From contig JTDE01000934.1 of assembly GCA_014338405.1 (NCBI GenBank), positions 37,827-101,826 on the forward strand: DNA of 64,000 nt. Direction: 5' to 3'. The notes beneath the pieces were generated by a model, which saw nothing but the letters and a program-made list of their open reading frames with translations, had not been told where the DNA came from and ran no database searches. Shown piece by piece: positions 59,800 to 64,000 of this stretch (position 1 is its first letter; each line of letters starts with the position of its first letter). The DNA is from Paragonimus skrjabini miyazakii (taxonomy: Eukaryota > Platyhelminthes > Trematoda > Plagiorchiida > Troglotrematidae). The translations under genes were made by a program, and so were the position numbers.

Positions 59800-60880
59800 T
59801 TTACCGGGGAACCTCAGTCACTCGAATATAATGGATTTCTAGACGTCTTCTTGTTCCCCTCTCTCATGGGACGTTACAAAGAGGAATACAATGTTAGTTA
59901 ATCTGGACCGGACAACATAAGGACTTTTGTAGTTTTATAACACTAATATCTTCCGGTGTCTGGGTTGAACAACTACAAAAACCCATTCGAGATAGGAAGA
60001 CAATTCAAATTTAGTGGACCAGTCGAAAATGGCTATCCAAAGTCATTTAGTTACAAACGAATTGTGATGTATGACCAAATCGAAGGTGCGATTATTTCAA
60101 CACAGTGTAATATCTAAACGCGGTACAGCCAAACCCTCTGACGAGGGGATTGCAGACAACAAGGGTGACAGGAAGTATCATCAGTTAACGAAGTCAAACC
60201 AACGGACGAAAAATAGTAGATAAAAACTACGAAAAAGAGCGCCAGTCATAAACACAAATCAGGCACATGATGCGTGAATGGAAAGTGCCGTTGCGTTGTA
60301 GACTGGAATTCCGGTTCATAAACGCAAGCACATGTGGTGTGGGAACTTGCGTGATGGATAGTAAAGATCGTGCTCTACTGAACGTTTTGCTACAATATGT
60401 TAGCTACAAGAAAATTAGACAAACCACATATTACGGAAAAAAGCCGGTCTATATTTTGTTGCCTTCAAGGGACGACGTTGTCTTCGAAAATATAAGCAAT
60501 AGACTCAACGCAGCATTAAAGAAAGACAGTTTACAGTCAGACTACGCATCCAGTTTAATTCTACACCAGCTTTGTGCGCCCAAATGAAAGATGTATTGTT
60601 TTTATGCTGCGTTTTTTTATGTATACAATTTCCTTTATTCCTTCGGGACGAGGTATATAGGCCGCAAGACACGGCGGCTATCTCAACGCATTCGGGAGCA
60701 TCGTGCTAACTCCTGGCTTGGCGAAGTCTCGCTCCCCATCGAATGGAATGCAACCATTCAGTCAATCCCACAGACTCATTTCGTCAAAGGTCGATTGATG
60801 ACATTCTCCAATCGTCCACCTCCTCCTTTAGTACGTAACCAAAAACGTTTCGTCAAATCGTTCAGTCTTCCATGACCCTG
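59800..60880 (+). mobile_element. Penelope-like element relic with internal insertion
   Basis: Three PLE pieces lie in order on +. Near 59810-59940 is the post-RT segment (GFLDVFLFPSLMGRYKEEY, then GPDNIRTF after a stop). At 60435-60560 is the linker KKPVYILLPSRDDVVFENIS and NRLNAALKKD. At 60640-60872 is a GIY-YIG endonuclease: GTRYIGRKTRRLSQRIREH, and at its end VRNQKRFVKSFSLP. The middle of the endonuclease, including the Glu region, appears deleted. The segment-to-endonuclease distance is about 360 bases longer than in the 43-44 kb copy, and the 36.3/60.1 kb repeat lies exactly in that interval. Confidence 0.75.
60045..60390 (+). repeat. About 350-base dispersed repeat, copy B, within a PLE relic
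   Basis: Collinear with 36300-36650 (see there). Best-preserved part: CTGGAATTCCGGTTCATAA, GTGTGGGAACTTGCGTGATG, GATAGTAAAGATCGTGCTC. Its placement between two PLE pieces suggests it inserted into the element. Alternatively, both copies are parts of a PLE subfamily with an extra segment. Confidence 0.55.
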
Positions 60881-63284
60881 TGTCCACATTCGAGCTGAAC
60901 AGATTAAGTATTTCTGATCACAAATCTTAGAACGATCCACTTTCCCAGGAGCCCACATCTCGCAACTCTTTGAACATCTGGGTGCTATCAACCAATTATC
61001 ACACAAGGTTGGACAACAATCGGTGTGGAATTATCCGGAGATTGCATTGTACCTGTTCAGGCATGCATTTATGCCCACTGTAGATTACCCCTCGTACACT
61101 AGTTTGAAGGCTAATGATATACATAACAGTGTTACGAACATGCCAAAATCACTATGGTCCATCGGGTACAACATTACAAAAACCACTGTAACCCAAGTTC
61201 ACCTGCCCACAATGTCATTCATTCACCGTAATTATTCTGCTGTTCCCACAATGTCGAAGATACGGGGTGAAACAAGAACTTATAGTTTTGTTTACAAATC
61301 CGTAGCGAGGCGAAGCTCTTCCGAAGCAAACATCGCACACGCCTTCCTGAACCATGTACTACGCTGTCCCATGATAGCCCACCGTTTTCATCCAGTCATG
61401 ATCTCACGGAGTTTCCAATGAAGCCTCAGGTTTTCCCGTACACTTACGAAGGGCAGAGTTAAAGAGTTCACTATCGAAATCATTGAACTATCGATCATCT
61501 TGCCAAACTCAGTGACAGTGCTTTGAATTAGATGAATTGCTGATCCGGATGGACAGTATTCATCAACGGTCGGTGTAGTGAAGTGCCTAATAAGTAGAAA
61601 TTTGCTTTATTCGTTCGGGATTCAAAAAATGCTCACCTTTATAGTATCGATGCCCGTTGGAATTGACTCTGTTGATACTAAGGGTTCGGACAATAACCCT
61701 CTACTCAAATGTGTTGGTGCATCCTCATTTATTTTTTTAAATAAGCACTAAACAGACATGATATGTAATCCAGAATGCACTGAGTACGCATGCCTTTATC
61801 GATTACAAGGCCTTCGCTCAAAAATATTTTTATTGTGGTCATATGCTAAACATAATGTTCTTTCTGGTAGTTCAAATAACAAATTAAGGATGGATCTGTA
61901 TACTGAGGTTAGGAACAATTTGGTCACAATTCGAAACGCCCAGTTAAACCATCGGGCTAACAAAATACAAGCCTCGTCGCTACAGAGGTTATAAGCAAAC
62001 GTTTTGTTTGTCCAGTTATCCATCAGTGAAACAAATGGCAAATTATCACACTAAAAGACACACAGATTAACTTGTTAGGACGTTGGCTCACGGAAGGTGA
62101 TACATTCTGTTTCTGTGTTTACTTCATTATAGAACCACAACTGTAAAGATGTCGTAAAGTGTAAACTTAAAGTCTCATGTAAACCAGCATCTGCACCTCG
62201 ATTCTAAGTTTCGATAAACCTGTTGGCCCGAACTTTCTTGAACCTGACATTTTCTAAAGAGTGTTGGAAAGTGAACGCGGGCTGCTATTCAGCTGTTTCA
62301 ACTAGTGTGGACAATGACAGTGTTCCCCTAAGCTGGGCTCGGTAGATAATGTGGATTGTATTCAAAAACGGTGTTAGGAACACTTGGGACAAACAAACGA
62401 AGAATTAGTCATATCTCATTCATAACTCAGATTCACATATATCTGCTGATGCAACTAAAAGTGTAAACAATTCGGAAGAATGAGCATGACTTCACACAGA
62501 ACAGTAAATAAAAAACGCGGTTTATCCCTCATCAACAATTGCCAATTTTTTGATTCATTTGTTTTAATCACACTCTTTGAGTTGATTAATTATGCTAAAC
62601 ACCTAAACAAATATGTTGGCTAATGAATTCGACAGTGGGAGAAAAATCCGTATGGATTGTTCAACTTTCTATAGAGGTATAGAGTATATGTGTGATACGT
62701 CTTGATTACTAGCGTAGATCTCCAACCAAGTAATAGGTTGTCGATTACGCAATCATCGAAATATTACTGTCACATATTACAAATGACGAAAACGACATCG
62801 AATGATAATTCACATCGAATCGCGTGTTTATACTACAGCTGGATAGCATTAAGAACAGTACTTTTCTAAGACTGTTGGGTTAGTAGAAATTTGCAGTCGA
62901 ATGTGTAAGTTTATTGATTTTGTGTCCATTCAAATATACTTTGCTGACACTACGAGACGTACAGTTCTCCGTACGGCAACGTTTATTGTGATACTGTTCC
63001 TTTTTTGTAGCTACCGTCAACCCATGAGCGTGGCAGCGCTACAACCACTTCGTGAGGAATGATGCAGGTTCCATAGAAATACTGGCGTCCGAAATTTACT
63101 CTCTTGCTTCTTAGAAAGACAATTCTTCCATCGTGCATCGTTCTAAATTCCATCGTTTATCTCATATTTGTGTTTGTATTAATATCGCATGAGTGTTATT
63201 AGTCAAGCTTTGGTAATGATATCGCTTTCTAACGACGCAAACCCATCCCTGTCAGCGCCATCACTTGATTCACAGACTCAATTC
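60881..63284. other. Intergenic, nothing recognised
   Basis: A 132-codon frame at 61023-61421 on + starts shortly after the PLE relic and has no recognisable domain. I cannot support it as a gene. Confidence 0.4.
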
Positions 63285-63439
63285 ACCAAATTGTTAGAGG
63301 TACACCTTTCATTGGCATCGTCTCTCGTTACAAGCGCCACCTTCACGACAGCGGCTAATAATTAACAATGTCATTAGGCTGATATTTGTGAAAAGACAAG
63401 CGGAACAACTGGAACGTCTTGTACTGGGCGACCCACCAA

Positions 63440-63660
63440 AGATAGTCGTTCTTACGTTTGGAGAAAACGATTTCTGTCCTCAATCAACATATGTCTTCTT
63501 ACTGCATTGATAACCTAGACAATCGATATCCTAACCTTAGGGTTTTGCGTAAACTGAAATTCAATAGATTTCTGCCGTTTCTGGACCTAGTCATTAGTCG
63601 TCGAGAAGGTGACTCGATTAAAAAAAGCCGTTTACAAGAAAACCACTTGAACCAGTCAAT
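63440..63660 (+). mobile_element. Penelope-like element fragment (post-RT segment)
   Basis: The frame reads IDNLDNRYPNLRVLRKLKF, then NRFLPFLDLVISRREGDSIK. It matches the PLE pattern of a hydrophilic helix followed by LPFLDV.ISR..DGSIKRS. The expected YRKPTW continuation is lost. No endonuclease piece is seen before the window end. Confidence 0.6.
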
Positions 63661-64000
63661 GCTTGAACTTAAGTGACTTCACACAAGTCCAACACAAATG
63701 AACACAGATGAATATGCTGTTCTTATAACCAAGGCGAGTCGGTACACAGAACGTTGCCATTGATGACTTCCAGTGGTTACCCTCAAAAGACGCTGGCAAA
63801 GACGCCGCAGACAAAAATCAATGAAAAAGGTGATCACAGTGATTAAAAAGGCTCTACATAGAAACGTCTTTTGAAGACAGCATCATGTATCAAATAACAC
63901 GATCATCGAGTTGTTCAATCAAGCGAACACTTACTTCCATTGAGTTTCGAGTAACCGTCTGAAATAAGAAGTTGCCAATGTTTTCCATCAAGGGGGTTCA
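63661..64000. other. Window end, nothing recognised
   Basis: Probably continuation of, or flank to, the PLE fragment, but no motif can be aligned. Confidence 0.35.

Noticed and set aside
1..64000. CRISPR arrays, operons, phage or plasmid features
   Set aside because: The sequence has introns, SINEs and PLE/RTE relics and no dense gene order. Nothing prokaryotic is seen.

Overview
The window is animal nuclear DNA with low gene density: split genes with GT-AG introns, long AT-rich non-coding stretches, microsatellites, a 100-base assembly gap, and many decayed retroelements. The best fit is a flatworm, probably a digenean fluke. This rests on three things. The Penelope-like GIY-YIG fragments and the RTE-type reverse-transcriptase relic look like the families that dominate fluke genomes. 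A tRNA-derived SINE is present in many copies. The one clear gene is a divergent invertebrate version of DGCR6. The species cannot be named from this sequence.

Layout. 1-1250 holds RTE non-LTR elements, two of them joined tail to tail into a palindrome. From about 6.8 to 15.7 kb on the + strand lies a DGCR6 (gonadal/gdl) homologue. Three exons are supported (6821-7007, 10615-10721, 15228-15479). They join in frame to give 181 codons plus a stop, and a polyadenylation signal follows at 15667. Its 5' end is not securely placed. Both introns carry repeats: an inverted SINE pair in the first, a 5'-truncated RTE in the second.

From 15.7 to 64 kb I see no convincing host exon. The region holds SINE copies (20.3, 22.6, 23.7-24.9, 26.4, 30.3-30.6, 39.5, 45.8, 48.2, 57.1 and 58.1 kb), a dispersed non-coding repeat (16, 18.5, 25.3 and 50.8 kb), and an approximately 350-base repeat pair (36.3 and 60.1 kb). 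Penelope-like relics lie at 43.4-44.4, 53.9-55.0, 59.8-60.9 and 63.4 kb. The 53.9-55.0 kb locus is a near-perfect inverted repeat with two 374-base arms.

Nothing here forms an operon or pathway. The one host gene sits in a repeat-rich neighbourhood. The most unusual structures are the inverted arrangements of mobile elements: RTE tail to tail, Penelope head to head, and three inverted SINE pairs. A 269-base element at 4665-4933 also stands out because it has both terminal inverted repeats and a tRNA-like core.
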